Below, piece after piece: positions 14,865 through 27,300 of a stretch of 64,000 nucleotides of DNA. A program made the position numbers and the translations under genes. The number at the start of each line of letters is the position of its first letter. Positions within the stretch are counted from its first letter, which is position 1. Under the pieces are notes generated by a model. That model was not told the DNA's origin. It did no database searches and saw only the letters and a program-made list of their open reading frames with translations. The stretch is from Poecilobothrus nobilitatus (Eukaryota > Arthropoda > Insecta > Diptera > Dolichopodidae): positions 23,457,398-23,521,397 of the forward strand of contig OX352773.1 in NCBI GenBank assembly GCA_947095535.1. Reading direction: 5' to 3'.

Positions 14865-15290
14865 TTTCAAGTTTGAGAGGCTGTAATTCTGTATTGATTG
14901 ACACTACATAAAAAAGTTGTTACACACCATAGATTTTTCATTGCTAAATTTTAAATGGTAAAGAAGTTTAGTAAACAGTGCGACCGATCAATAAAATGAA
15001 ACTAATAACAAAAAGGCCATAGATTTTATTTATAATATTTATAATATTAATAAAAAGATTTATCTAAATCTAAGGATTTTTCCAACTTTAGGAGGATGTA
15101 ACTCTATAATGATTGATGCTACCATTTGGTTCATACCATTATTTATCAAAAATTGATCCATACCACCACTTATCAATTATATTTGACCTATCAATGTTCA
15201 AAATTCATTATTCCATCTTAAACTGATGTAGAAGTTTTGTAAACAGGTGGATGGATGGACGAATAGATAAAATGACACAAATAAGCAAAT
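14865..15290 (+). repeat. Diverged dispersed repeat (two tandem-like related segments)
   Basis: Two related segments, about 14865-15005 and 15070-15285, share a phrase order: a TTTTCAAGTTT/TTTCCAACTTT start, G-rich 'gaggctgtaattctgta' or 'gaggatgtaactctata', 'attgattg(a/c)...acta', and GTAGAAGTTTTGTAAACAG near the end. The second ends in GGATGGATGGACGAATAGAT. The arrangement resembles the larger repeat at 31765-33325 and a copy on the opposite strand at 58140-58345. It has no open frame and looks old. Confidence 0.5.
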
Positions 15291-16472
15291 TTTTCAAATT
15301 TTTTTTTTTTCAATATGTTTTAAATATAATAACTATGAAGGCTTCATTAACTCAATTAAAACTCGGCAAAAAGTTTTTTTATGGATTGAAAAAAAAAAAA
15401 AATTGAAAGGTTAATGCACTATATGGATATATTTTAAACCGATTGAATATTAAATACTTGAAAATTATTGGTTTAACTTCCGGTCTTTTTTGTTTTTTGT
15501 TTTTTTTTATTTTTAAATTTCATTTTCTATTTTAGTGTTGCATTTAATATTCATAAAGCACGCTATTTAATAAGAAAATAAAAAGCAAAACTTTTCATTA
15601 AATTTTTTATTTAACAATAATGTTTTTATTATTGAACATTATTTAAGTAATGTGTTGAACATAAGAATAATTTTTTTTTTTTGATGGAAACTTACAGGAC
15701 TGAGAAGAAAAATATAATATAAAAATAATATATTTGTATGTATGTATGTATATATATAAGTATAAATATTGATATGAACTGGTGGGAATGATAAAAGTGA
15801 AATTAAAAAAAATTATTATGATGACAAATATGAAACTCTACAATTTAATTTTTTTTTCTCATACACACTTCTATAACATAATATTTTTGTTAAAGATTAA
15901 CGATTCTGATTGAAATTCTAATAAAAATAGTTTTTTTTTTTTAATTTGTCATTTAATTCAAATTAAAATTTATTATTATTTTGTTTAATAGAATAATCAT
16001 AACTGATTTTTTTTTTTAGTAAAAATATTAAGTGACAATTAACAATAATAACGTACTAATGATAAATAATTCTATGTTATAAATAATATTAAATGATTAA
16101 ATGATTAAAAAAATAATAATAAATAAAATAATATTATAAAATTAAATGATTATTTTAACATATTCACATATATGTATATATAAGCTGACAAATGATATAA
16201 GTATAACTAAATATAGAAAACACTACTAAATGTATTAAAATAAAATGAAAAAAAAACATGTGATGAAATTTCTGTATAATCTGTAAAAAATCTGTAAAAT
16301 TTTTTCATACGGAAATATTTATTTAATTTCTTCTATAATTTCTGTTTACACTTCTAAAAAGTTACTTTTTTTTAGACGATAAAAATGTCAAAAAAACAAA
16401 ATGAAAAATTATATGTCTTATAAACGGGAGAAAAGTCATTACATAAAGTCTACGTAAAAAGATACTATTACG
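15291..16472. other. Non-coding AT-rich stretch
   Basis: I see only AT-rich low-complexity sequence, poly-T runs and a short TATG repeat near 15736-15755. No gene or element is supported. Confidence 0.55.
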
Positions 16473-16664
16473 TTTTTTTTTTTTAGTGCATTTCTCTGCC
16501 ACATAAATGTGAACAGGAAATTACACAGCCCTTTTCATTTCAGGCGTGGCTGTAAATGTCGTAAGGGGGAAAAACTCTTACGACGTGTGTGAGATTCGAA
16601 ACCACACTCCTTCGGTGTTTACATCATGTTTTATACGCTCTTACCTAATAGGCCACCTAGGCCC
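16473..16664 (-). mobile_element. SINE-A copy 1 (tRNA-derived retroposon)
   Basis: Read on the minus strand it begins GGGCCTAGGTGGCC and continues with a tRNA-like head, a body containing GTCGTAAGAG...CTTACGAC and CAGCCACGCCTGAA, then ATTTATGTGGCAGAGAAATG and a poly-A tail (poly-T on the + strand at 16473-16484). It matches the copies at 24173, 35260 and 63601. Its polymerase III B box is damaged (GGTTTCGAATCT carries an extra T), so it is probably inactive. I could not find a convincing target-site duplication. Confidence 0.85.
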
Positions 16665-17713
16665 TATATTATCTTTTATTTACGTAAAAAATTTTGTTTG
16701 GAGTCGCTTTAAGTAATAATTTTTTTTTTACAAATTTTATATAAAAATTTTTGCAATCAAAGTTATTTTGTACATCTTTCATATTTCTTCATTTTAAAAA
16801 TAAGTTAAATCTGATAAATAATAAAATTACTATTTAGAAATTTAACACAGAACTTGTAAACAAAAGCATATCATTTTATCATCATTTTGGTTAGTTACTC
16901 GTTTCTACTCGTTTCTACTTCTACGAAAGAAACAGTACGAAATTTTTTACTGCATTTTCTTGCATTATTTATAAACACTCGTGAAAGTCCTGATATTTTG
17001 ATGTATTAGTCTCTTAAAACGGTATATTCTATGTGTATATATAGAATATACCTATATATAGAGGTCTCTAACCAATACAAATTTTTTTGTATGTATACGT
17101 ATGTATACGTATGTACGTAGGTACTAAATAAATCGACTGTAGGCTGTCATATAATTAATGAAAATTAAGTTTAAGTTTGAAGATAAGTTTAAAATGTCAT
17201 AATATAATTCAATGAAAATTTAACATTATAAACTTATTCTATCATAATATCAATCATCTCATAAATATTGAATATAACTAAATGTTTGTTTTTTTTTAGT
17301 TCTAATCATATGACATAGCAGATGATAATTTCATTTTAACTTTTATGTTTTTTTAATTTTTTATATGTATGTACAAACAGGTTTATTTTGTCTTTGATGT
17401 TTTTTTTTTTCTATTAATTTTTTTAATGAAACACAGTAAAAAAATGTTATTTTAAACTTCAAACTACTTACATCATACTTTAATTTTAAAATTTTTTAGT
17501 TAAAATTACGAAAAAAAAAACTTTTTGTTTTAATAAAATATTGAATGTCGAAACTACAAAAAAAAAAAAAAAAATGCAATCACAATTTTAATTGTTCAAT
17601 TAAATTGAATAAAATTGGATGTGTAATTAGTGTTTTAAGTAACATTTTTAAATTGAATAAAGATTTATTTTTAAATAAAATCCATTAATCATTAATAAAA
17701 AAAACAGCGGCTA
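16665..17713. other. Non-coding AT-rich stretch
   Basis: No gene or element is supported. There is a GTATACGTATGTATACG-type simple repeat near 17090-17120 and long A and T runs at 17400-17570. Confidence 0.5.
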
Positions 17714-18064
17714 TACTTTGATCATTATGCAGTAAATGGTATAGTAGTTAAGACACCGGATTTGAAAGTTCTCAAACTTAAATCCCAACTGGGTCATATA
17801 GATTAATATAAGAATAATACAGTATTTCTTTATTTTTCTTAAAATTTCTTCATTTCCTTTTATAATATAATACAAATATAATTAGTATAATAGTCTTGTA
17901 TAATAGTTAAAGCCGGTTAATCAACGGCTTTGTGAAACTAATTATTCCAGAATCCTGAAGTTTAGTCTTAGTCAAATATGAATAATAAATGATCTAATGT
18001 TATGGATGGCCAATGCTCCTTATCACAGTGGAAATTAGAAATAAAAAATACTTTGATCATTATG
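17714..18064 (+). mobile_element. SINE-B copy 1, full length with 16-bp target duplication
   Basis: The element (17730-18048) is bracketed by a perfect 16-bp direct repeat TACTTTGATCATTATG at 17714-17729 and 18049-18064, direct evidence of insertion by target-primed reverse transcription. The head (about 17731-17805) matches the copy at 60753: AATGGTATAGTAGTTAAGAC (A-box-like), ACACCGG, then a degenerate B box and CTGGGTCATATA. After an AT-rich middle come the shared tail modules TCTTGTATAATAGTTA, AGCCGGTTAATCAACGGCTT, GTCAAATATGAATAATAAAT and ATGCTCCTTATC. The perfect duplication suggests a younger insertion than its body divergence implies. Confidence 0.85.
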
Positions 18065-21000
18065 AAAGTTATTAGTAACGTCTGTTTTATTTAAATAACA
18101 TCAACTGACTTTCAATTATTAATATTGTTGAACAACAGCTATAAGATATAAAAAAAAAACTCAAAGTACATCTATTAGAATTATCTTGAGTCGTGTTGTT
18201 TTAAATTGTATGGTATAGAAAATTCGAAAAACTGTAGATAGAATGTTTTAAATTTTTTGTAATCAAATGTACCATTTTTTATAATGGTACATTTGATTAA
18301 AAAAATATAACCATATGCTAGCTGATTTTATTCTAATCTGGAAAAATTGTAAATTCTAAAGAATTTATAAAAAGAAAAAAAATATTTAAAGTGTTTTTTT
18401 TTTGTATATATTAAACACTAGCTTTACTGACCGTAAAATACAGGATTTGCATAAATCAACAATACTAACATCTTTACAACACGATCAATTTGTGCCTATA
18501 GATAGGATTTATAGAATTAAGGATTTTTTTAACGATTACACTTGTAGTTTTCCCACAGCTGTTGTTGCAAAAAAAAAAAAATGTCAATTGTCCTTGTATG
18601 TATTTTGCTTTCAAAAGCCTTTCTTTAACTTTAAAAGAAAGTTGTACGACAAATTTTTAAACCGAATTAACACTTAATGTTTTTTTATGTATGCAAATCT
18701 CTTATCGATTAAATTAATAGTTAAATAACTAAAAAAATACAAACGTTAAATATTTTTTTTTGCATTAAAAAATTCCAAGGAACGTAGAATTTCCCTGAAC
18801 AACGCCGGTTAATCCTACCAGCAATTAAATAAAATAAATAACAAAATAATCACTGCAATTTTTTTTTTTTTGTTTTTTATTTTCATTTTGAGTTGGATTT
18901 TTTTATAAGCACCTGTTTTTTTATTAAATATTTTTACTTTATCACAGCTCCATTTATGTATTTTGCTTGAACCAGACGAATACATACTTTTATGTTGATG
19001 GCATTATACTGACCTAATTTTAAGTATAAAGTAAAAATTGTTTGTTAAATTTTTTTTTTTTTTTAATAAATTTTACACATATACCACAATAATATTCTTG
19101 GATCAATTTAAATAAGCTGTAAACCTTCAGATATTTAATTTTCTTTTCGAAAAAAGTTTATTGGCCTTTGGAAATATTTAGAAAATTTTTGCAGATATTT
19201 GGCATCACGAATTGCATTCAAATATTGTATATACATATATATATATATAGTTAGGCACATATAATATATATATATATATATGTAGTTATACATATTGATA
19301 TTTAGGAAAATGTCACAAGTAAGACTTTCTCTCATTACAAATTACTTTGTACCTGATTAAATGTTCATATTCATTCAGACATACATATATAAATACATAA
19401 TGTTTGTACATGACGCATTGTTATATTTCTTTTTTTGAATTTTTTTTTTTTTTAAACATTTTGAATGCATTAGCTATGGTTGAAATTTTTAATGTAATTT
19501 TTTGGTCTTACTTTCTGTTAACCTGAATACACCTGATGTATATAATGTGCTTTATTTTTGTTTTTTTTTTTTTTTTATTTGTCAGTAAAAAGAATGTGTT
19601 GAATATTAAAAAATATACAGAAAAAAAAAACAAAAATTTATTGGATCCGGTATTTAAAACATATATATGTATATGTGTACGTGTTAAAAATCAATAAATA
19701 AATAATGAAATTATTTGATGGGTAATATACAAAAATTTTCTTTTAAAAACTTAACAAATTTTAAAATTTTATAACTAAAATTCAATATCATTTTAAAATT
19801 GAAACTTAAAATTAGGAACGTATATACTTTTAAAATTGATATTGCATTTCAAATTACTATAGCTATAGTTTAGTGTAAATAGGTGAAACTCGTTTTAAGT
19901 GGCTCGTTTTTTTTTTAAGTATTTTAAATTCTTTTGTGATCAATGAATATATAATTAATAAATCATTTCAATGGTTCAAAAAAATATTAATTTCAATATT
20001 TCAAACTATAGATGACAAAAAAAAGTCCACCAAAATGTTCATAATTTAAATATCAACAATGTTTATGAGTATGTACAAATGGTTTTTTTTTGATAAAGAT
20101 GAATTTAACAACTTTTTTATTTGATAAAACATAATTTTTAAGATACGAGATTAAGTGATTATTTAATTATGAGCATAAAATGAAGATAAAAACTAGCAGC
20201 ACTTTCATGTTTCAAGTTCAACATTTTGTTTTCTATCAATTTGGAAATATTTCATAAAAAAAGTCCAAATAATAAAAACATGTTTCTAATAAAACCATAA
20301 ATTATGTAAAACTGGAAAAATTTCTTTTCTCCCCATTTTTTTTTTTTTTTATTAATTTTCTATTAAAAAAAATAAAGGACAATAAATCTGTACAACATAA
20401 TACATAATAATATATTCAAATTTAGATAACAGCCAAGAAGTATAATAAATTAATAGAGTTTTTTTTTTAAATTCGCTTTTAAATATCGCTTTAAAAGCTA
20501 TGAAAATATTGTTTTGTATGGTACTAAGAACTATATTTTTATTAAGTTTTAATACACTAAGTCACAAACAATTGAAAAAATTTTGACATAAAACTTAAAT
20601 AAATATAATTTAAATTTTACTGAATATTTATGTTTTCATAAGCATCAAAATGTGTTAGAAACGTTTCTGATTTCAATTTTGTTTTCGAACGTTTCAGAAG
20701 CCTCTTCAATTTTTAATTTATCCACCGTTTATGAGGTGTTCGAAGCGTTTAAAAAACGGAAATTTGTGATTTTTTAACAAATGCAAATATTTTACGCACC
20801 TGCAGAAATTTTTTTAAGCCCAAAAATGAATGTTTATTTTTCATAATCTTTTTCTATGGAAATATGTGCACCTTTTAAAACCTTAAAATCTTTGCTTTAT
20901 TTTATTATCGTATTATTCTCTAAAATTCAATACAAATTTTGTATAAAATATTTTTTTTTTTTACGAAAAGAATAAACCTTATTATATAGATTATGTAAAA

Positions 21001-24000
21001 TTGACCATGAAAAAAACAGCTGATATATATAAAATTACGAGTAAAGAAAAATCAAAATTAATTTAAGCTGGTTTGCTTATCTTAGTTGGATATACTTTTA
21101 TTTTTTTATTTTTTTTTTGTTATAAATTCAAATGAAGGACAATTTCATGTAAATTTTAAAAACGTTTAGCAAATTGACAAAATAATTTATTTTTTTAAAC
21201 AGATTATTATAAAGTATATTAACGCACATTTGAAACGGAATAAGGTATTTTGGTTTTTAGTTGGTTTTATTTGTTCCGACACATCACACACTCCACATAT
21301 ATAAAGGTAATCCTTAATTGTTATATTATTTTATTTTCCCCTGCAGTTATAATTAACTGGAGGATCGTTCCGATGCGATGTGATTTTATATATTATTTTA
21401 TGTAGTTGTATTAATTATTTGGTATTCTAAATATAGTTTTTTTTTTAAAGCGCTTCAGAAATTATTTATAAGATCAAATACTTAAAATTAATCACTTTTA
21501 CTTCTGCCCTTTTAAAAATTAAAGTTGGACGAACAATGTCAATGATATAATATGAAAATTTAACATTAAAACAAAAAAAAAAACAAAATATATGCGTTTA
21601 AAATCAATTTAATATAAAAGAAAATTACATTAAATAAATTAAAATAATTTCCAATTATTTCTAATTAATATAGTGATTTTTAGGTCGTGGTAGCTGTCAT
21701 TGAAATATTTTTATATTATCAACAAAAAAAAAATGGTTGCATTTCAAAAAAAAAAATTTTTTTTTTTTAAAATTTTAAACTTTTTTATTTTTTTGTTTTT
21801 CTTCAAAAGAAATCAATTTCAAGGTTACTTAAAAATAAATTGAAGTTAATTAAATACATGATATTTATAAATGCCATTATATTTCAGACATATATAAATT
21901 TAAAACAGACATTAGACAATAGTTTTAAAATAATTAGAAAAATAGTAGAGATAACTGCTATTAGTTATATAATGTTAAAAAATACATTATTTTATAACAA
22001 GCTAAAAATATCTAGAAGAAAAAAAAAAATCAAGAATGATCATTTTAAATTTTTAAACTATTGACATTTATTAAATATTACGGTTGTTGTTTATTTTGAA
22101 CCAATATATGTAGATATACACGATACACGATACACCTCACGGTATATTTCAAAATTAATAAACATGATATTAATGTTACAGGTATTATATTATATACCTT
22201 TAAGCTGTTACTAGTAATTACTATCAATAATATTATTTTAAAGGCTAAAATTTTACTGTTATAGTGTATTTTTGGAAACAAAAAGTGATTATATTCGTTT
22301 GACTGTCTGTTTTATATGAATAAAATTCAAACCATATTTTAGATAAAGCCAAAATAAACTTTATAACAATAGACAGATCTTATTAGAAAAATATATGAAA
22401 GGCAGCATTCTACATTCTATACATACAGACAGCAATATTTATTTAACGTTAAAGAACAGAAAATTTCATCTTAATTGGATCCCCTTAATATTGCAAAAAA
22501 CCGTTCCTTCATTTTTTATAATTTTCTTTTCAAATTATAATGTAAAAATAAAACGCATTTTTATATTGTTTTATATTGTCGCTTTGAAAGTTTGGAAATA
22601 GTTTTGAAAACCTTTAGCTTTTACATATTTGTACTGTCTTGATTTTCGAAATTCCTGCTGATTAGTTAGGAATGGTTAGGATTGAAAGATTAGAGAGATA
22701 TTTGTTTTTTAATGACTATGATTAAATATGAGATTGACATTGAGATATGACGATATTATATAATTGTGAAATTTGCAAAATGACATAGGTGGTAGAGTAT
22801 GTTGTCAGCTATATCTTCAAAAATGAATTAATGATATTAAAGTTAAAAATGTCAATGCAGAAATTATGAGTATTATAAAAACTTTTCTAACAATATATGT
22901 ACAGTCTTTTATTTAAATATAACTTTAAACTTTATTTAATAAAAAATATTTTTTTTAATTTTAATTCATTAATATGGATTAGATTATACCAAATGCCAAG
23001 AATTTAAAGAAATATTTACTTGTTTTGTAATTTAAAGAAATACTTGTTTTAAAATAAAATTTATACTTTATATCAATATTGGCCGGCAGTTGAAAATTGT
23101 TCAGATTACACAATTAAAATAACAAAAAAAAAATATATATTGAGGACTATATGCACTGTTTAATGAAATATTTTGCATAAAAAATTTTGCAACAGAAGAA
23201 AAATGATAAAATGAAAAAGGAAAACAACATACATACATACATACATAGCTGATAAACGATGGTAGAAATTTTTCAACACTTTGATGACAAAATAATTATG
23301 TATGAAAATATGTGTTGAAACTTGTTGAATTTTCCTTTTGTTTTACAACAAGGTTCAAAAACTTCAACAGAGAAAGTTTTTTTTCATAATAAATAATTTA
23401 TGGAGAACAGAGAAATCTTTAAATGAAATTTAAAATAGTCTCGAGAGTTTTTGTCAATATTTATATATATTTTTCAAATAAATTGGCATAGAACCTTATA
23501 TTTGGGAGGAAAAAAGGATATTAAAAAAAAAAAAAAAAGGTCGATTGAGAAGTAATTTCATATTTTATAATCTTGTTTTAATTTTAAAGAAGATTTACAA
23601 AAAAAAAATATTTGACATTCTCATCATGCATATACATATGAGTGAAATTCTATTTTGCGCCTAACCATTTTATGTTAAACTAAATTAAAAAAAAATTTTT
23701 CGAAGTACCAAGTATGGTGCATTTTCATATCCATGTATAATGGAAGAAAATTATTTTATGGGTTAGTTAAGACTGATCATTTCTTATATTCTCTTTTCTT
23801 TAAATCTCGTTTTTACAAAATCTCTTTTTTCTTTTGATTAAAAACAAAAAAATGCTGCCCCTTAATTTGGTTGTTGGACAAAAGCAGCAGTAAATCCTAT
23901 ATTAAACAAATATATAGATTACGTTTTAGACTATATAGAATTAGAATATAATGAAATAAGTTATAGTGATATATAAAAATAAGTTATATAGTTATATATT

Positions 24001-24162
24001 TTTACAAGAAACAATAACATAATAAAAATCCCCTTCTACAAGAAATTCTTTAATTGAAACTTTTAAAATTTACATTTTTTTTTAACAAATTGACAAGCTA
24101 AAAAAGATTGACAAAATGAAACTTGTTTTTTTTTTTAAGTTTTGGTTATGCTGTGCGATTGT
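18065..24162. other. Non-coding AT-rich stretch with one perfect hairpin
   Basis: No gene is supported. A 91-residue open frame at 18402-18677 lacks codon or motif support and ends in Lys/Phe-rich AT translation. A TA-dinucleotide array occupies about 19228-19285. A CATA tetranucleotide array lies at 23227-23247. Low-complexity T and A runs dominate the rest. Confidence 0.55.
18260..18299. repeat. Perfect 17-bp inverted repeat with 6-nt loop
   Basis: TAATCAAATGTACCATT (18260-18276) is the exact reverse complement of 18283-18299, separated by TTTTAT. The arm sequence is not simple repeat, so the match is unlikely to be chance. It lies about 200 bp downstream of the SINE-B copy and outside its target duplication. 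Confidence 0.75.
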
Positions 24163-24367
24163 TAACCACAATTTTTTTTTTTAATGCATTTCTCTGCCAC
24201 ATAAATGTGAATAGGAAATTACACAGCCTTTCGTGTTCAGGCGTGGATATAAATGTCGTAAGGGGGAATAACTCTTACGATGTGTGTGAGATTCGAACCC
24301 ATTCGGTGTTTACAGCGTATTTTATACGCTCTTTACCCACTAGGCCACCGAGGCTCCTAACCACAAT
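24163..24367 (-). mobile_element. SINE-A copy 2 with target duplication
   Basis: The element runs 24173-24357 on the minus strand and is flanked by the direct repeat TAACCACAAT at 24163-24172 and 24358-24367. The minus strand reads GGAGCCTCGGTGGCCTAGTG (A-box region), GGGTTCGAATC (B-box region, adjacent to a short deletion relative to the 63601 copy), then the shared body and tail ending in poly-A. Open frames crossing it are incidental. Confidence 0.9.
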
Positions 24368-27300
24368 CATTTAATAAAAAATTTTTAATTCTGAATATTT
24401 TTAATAATATTTTAAAAGTAGAAAATAGATTAATAAAAGGTGTTGACATTATAGAAAAAAATATTGAATTAAGTAAAATTTTGAAAGTTTAAAAATGCAA
24501 ATATATTTTTTTGTAATGTTTCTTTTCTATATTTTTATTATTTATTATTTTCCGTATATGATTCAATTATTATTTATTCAAAAATATTAACAATATGATT
24601 TTAAAACAGGAAATATATATACATGCGAGTACATATATTATTTTTATTTCTTATACCTTTTAAATCTTTCTTTTTAAGTTTTTATTTTTTTATTTATTAA
24701 ATAGAAACTAACACAGACTTTACAGAATTCTTTAATAGAAAGTTTTTATTTTCTTTTGATTTCTATTTTCATATATTTATTTATTTATTTTTTTTTTTCT
24801 AAGAAATAAAAAACAACGTTGTCACAATTTTCTTTCATATCTGTTTGATGTTCATTTGGTTTTTAAGATTCGCTTTTTCATTTTTTTATTCACACATTCA
24901 TATATGTACATAGATATGTACATACATTACATATTGTTTTATATTTTGGTGCAGTTAAAATGTGTCAATAAATTAAAAAAACCTAATCGACCATATACAG
25001 TAAAATTACAACTTATAAATGCATTTGCATTGCGATAAAGTGCATTCAAAAAAAAAAAAAATAAATAAATTTTTAGTTGTTGATTGATGGTAAGGTAAGG
25101 TTTTTTATTTACTACATGTCAACTATTTTAAAATGTGATAATATAAGTGTCTTGAATAAATTCTCAAACATTTAAATATAAAACATAAAAAAAATTAAAT
25201 AGTTATCTTGTTGACTTTCTCGTATATACATATCTGTAAAGAATATTGAGAATATTGCAATCGTTTAAAATGGAAAATAAACGAGAAACGAATACGACTG
25301 TAAATTGTAGCAATAATTGAAAATGTTTGCTGAAGCAATTATTTCGGTTTCCGGATCTATACCAATTAACAATTACTATATATTTTTTACAATTTTGGTG
25401 TACTATTTGTCAAAAAGTTTTTATGTTATCGAAGTTTTGACTTTTTATTTTATTTTAATGCTTACATTTACTTTCAATTGTCAAATCTCATCTAAAATTT
25501 AACTGAACACAAAATTTTTGAAGAAAAAACATTTAAGTATGTATGTAGTCAGTCAAAATATTTGAAATTGTCAACTTTATATATAAAATCCAATTTCGAT
25601 ATAATTTGATGTAAAACTAAATTTTTGGAAACGGTTCTCGAGTTATTGTGATTACAAAAAGTAAACAGTAACACATATATATACATGATCCCACCGGCAA
25701 GTTTCCAAAAAGACATTATATTAGACTTAGAAGTAACATCAAAAATAGATTCAATATTTTTACGATTATAATACTTTTGAAAAAATATGCGAGACATATG
25801 CGAGAAAGTAATGACTTACTATAAAAAAATGTTAACTAATATGTATTTAAATTTTTCTATTTTTTTTTTTTAAATTCAACCATAATAATTATTATGGTTG
25901 AATTTTATATCGTATATATGTAGTTAGTTATATTTACATGTGGAACGTAAATTGACTAAAAATATTCTATGGTTATGAAAAGTATTGAGGTTTTCTTAAA
26001 AAAAATGCATACTATAAATTAATAAATAATAAGTGAATATATATCTAAATTCTATAAAATATATAATATCTATTAAATTGTAGAACAAAATTCCTAAACA
26101 GAAATATTACTTATATTTATTTGTTTTATTGTTTTGCACCTGGGAAAGGTTCTTTTTAATAGAATTATAATGGGATATAAGTTATATATACATACTTTTA
26201 AAGGTGTATTTGTTTGTACATATTGAAAACATATATAATATTTAATGTCTAAACAAGTGACCGGAAATTAAATAATAAATAAACATGCATATATTATATT
26301 TGCATATATACATACATATAGATATATTAAATTTTTTTTTTTATAAATGTGTGTATATGAAAAATACGTTAAAACAAGAGTGAAATAAATATAACTAACA
26401 GAAAATTACGCTATCTTTAGAGTTGAATAATGAGTAATTTAATACAAAGAGAAATATTTAAAGTTATTTTCTTTAATTTAAAATCGTGAAAAACAAAAAT
26501 GAAAGGAAAAATAAAGTAGTATATAAAACAAGTGTTTTTAAAGACGCTCAATTCTGAAATAATATAATCGTATAAATTTTTAGATAAAAATAAAATTTAT
26601 GTTTATATTTTTTTTTTTTTAATTCAATGAAAATTGTAAATTTTGATTTGAAAATATTAATTGTAGAATTTGAGTAAATAGTTAAAAAATTGAAATAATT
26701 TTCTTATAAAAATTTGCAATTTTCCTTAATTTTTTTTTTTTGTTTAGCTAATTGTGAAAAATATATATAGGTGCACTTTACTTAATTATAAGAAAACTAT
26801 GCTAAAATTCTGTAACTTCCATTTTTTTTTTGTTGTTTTTTTTATTTAAAAATCTTGTACAAATTTCAGAGCTCAAGCTGTGTAAAAATTATTATATATT
26901 TGACTTAATGTTTACGTCTGTTTTAACAAAAATATATTCTGAAGCAGATACATTTTAATACAATTTCAGTTGTAACTTGATTATATCCTTTTAGATAACT
27001 GTATGATGGAACTATGAAAAATCTATGTTCCCAAAAAAATTTCGACTAGTTGAAAAATACAAAATCATAGATAACTAAAACTGTACCAAACTAAAATCTT
27101 AATCATAAATTTAAACCTAAAATTATAAAAACCCCTATATGAACACCTAAACATTGAGCTCGAAATATCGAAATCTTTTAACCATGATATTTTCTAAAAT
27201 AAAAATAATTTTAGAGGTTTGATGCTTTACCAAAGATTCCTATTTTTGAGCATGTTTTAATTCAATTGCTTTAGTGTTGAATTTAGTGCTGAATTTATTA

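Noticed and set aside
18402..18677. 91-residue + strand frame
   Set aside because: It has no recognisable motif, starts at a non-ATG codon and has a Lys/Phe-rich second half. There are no splice sites or neighbours to support it.
19135..19335. 66-residue minus frame
   Set aside because: Its middle is a translated TA array (Tyr-Ile repeats).
23227..23247. CATA arrays (also 29413, 52664) as a regulatory or CRISPR-like repeat
   Set aside because: They are ordinary tetranucleotide microsatellites without spacers.
24123..24374. 83-residue + strand open frame
   Set aside because: It runs antisense through the SINE-A copy and its poly-T; the protein-like part is SINE sequence.
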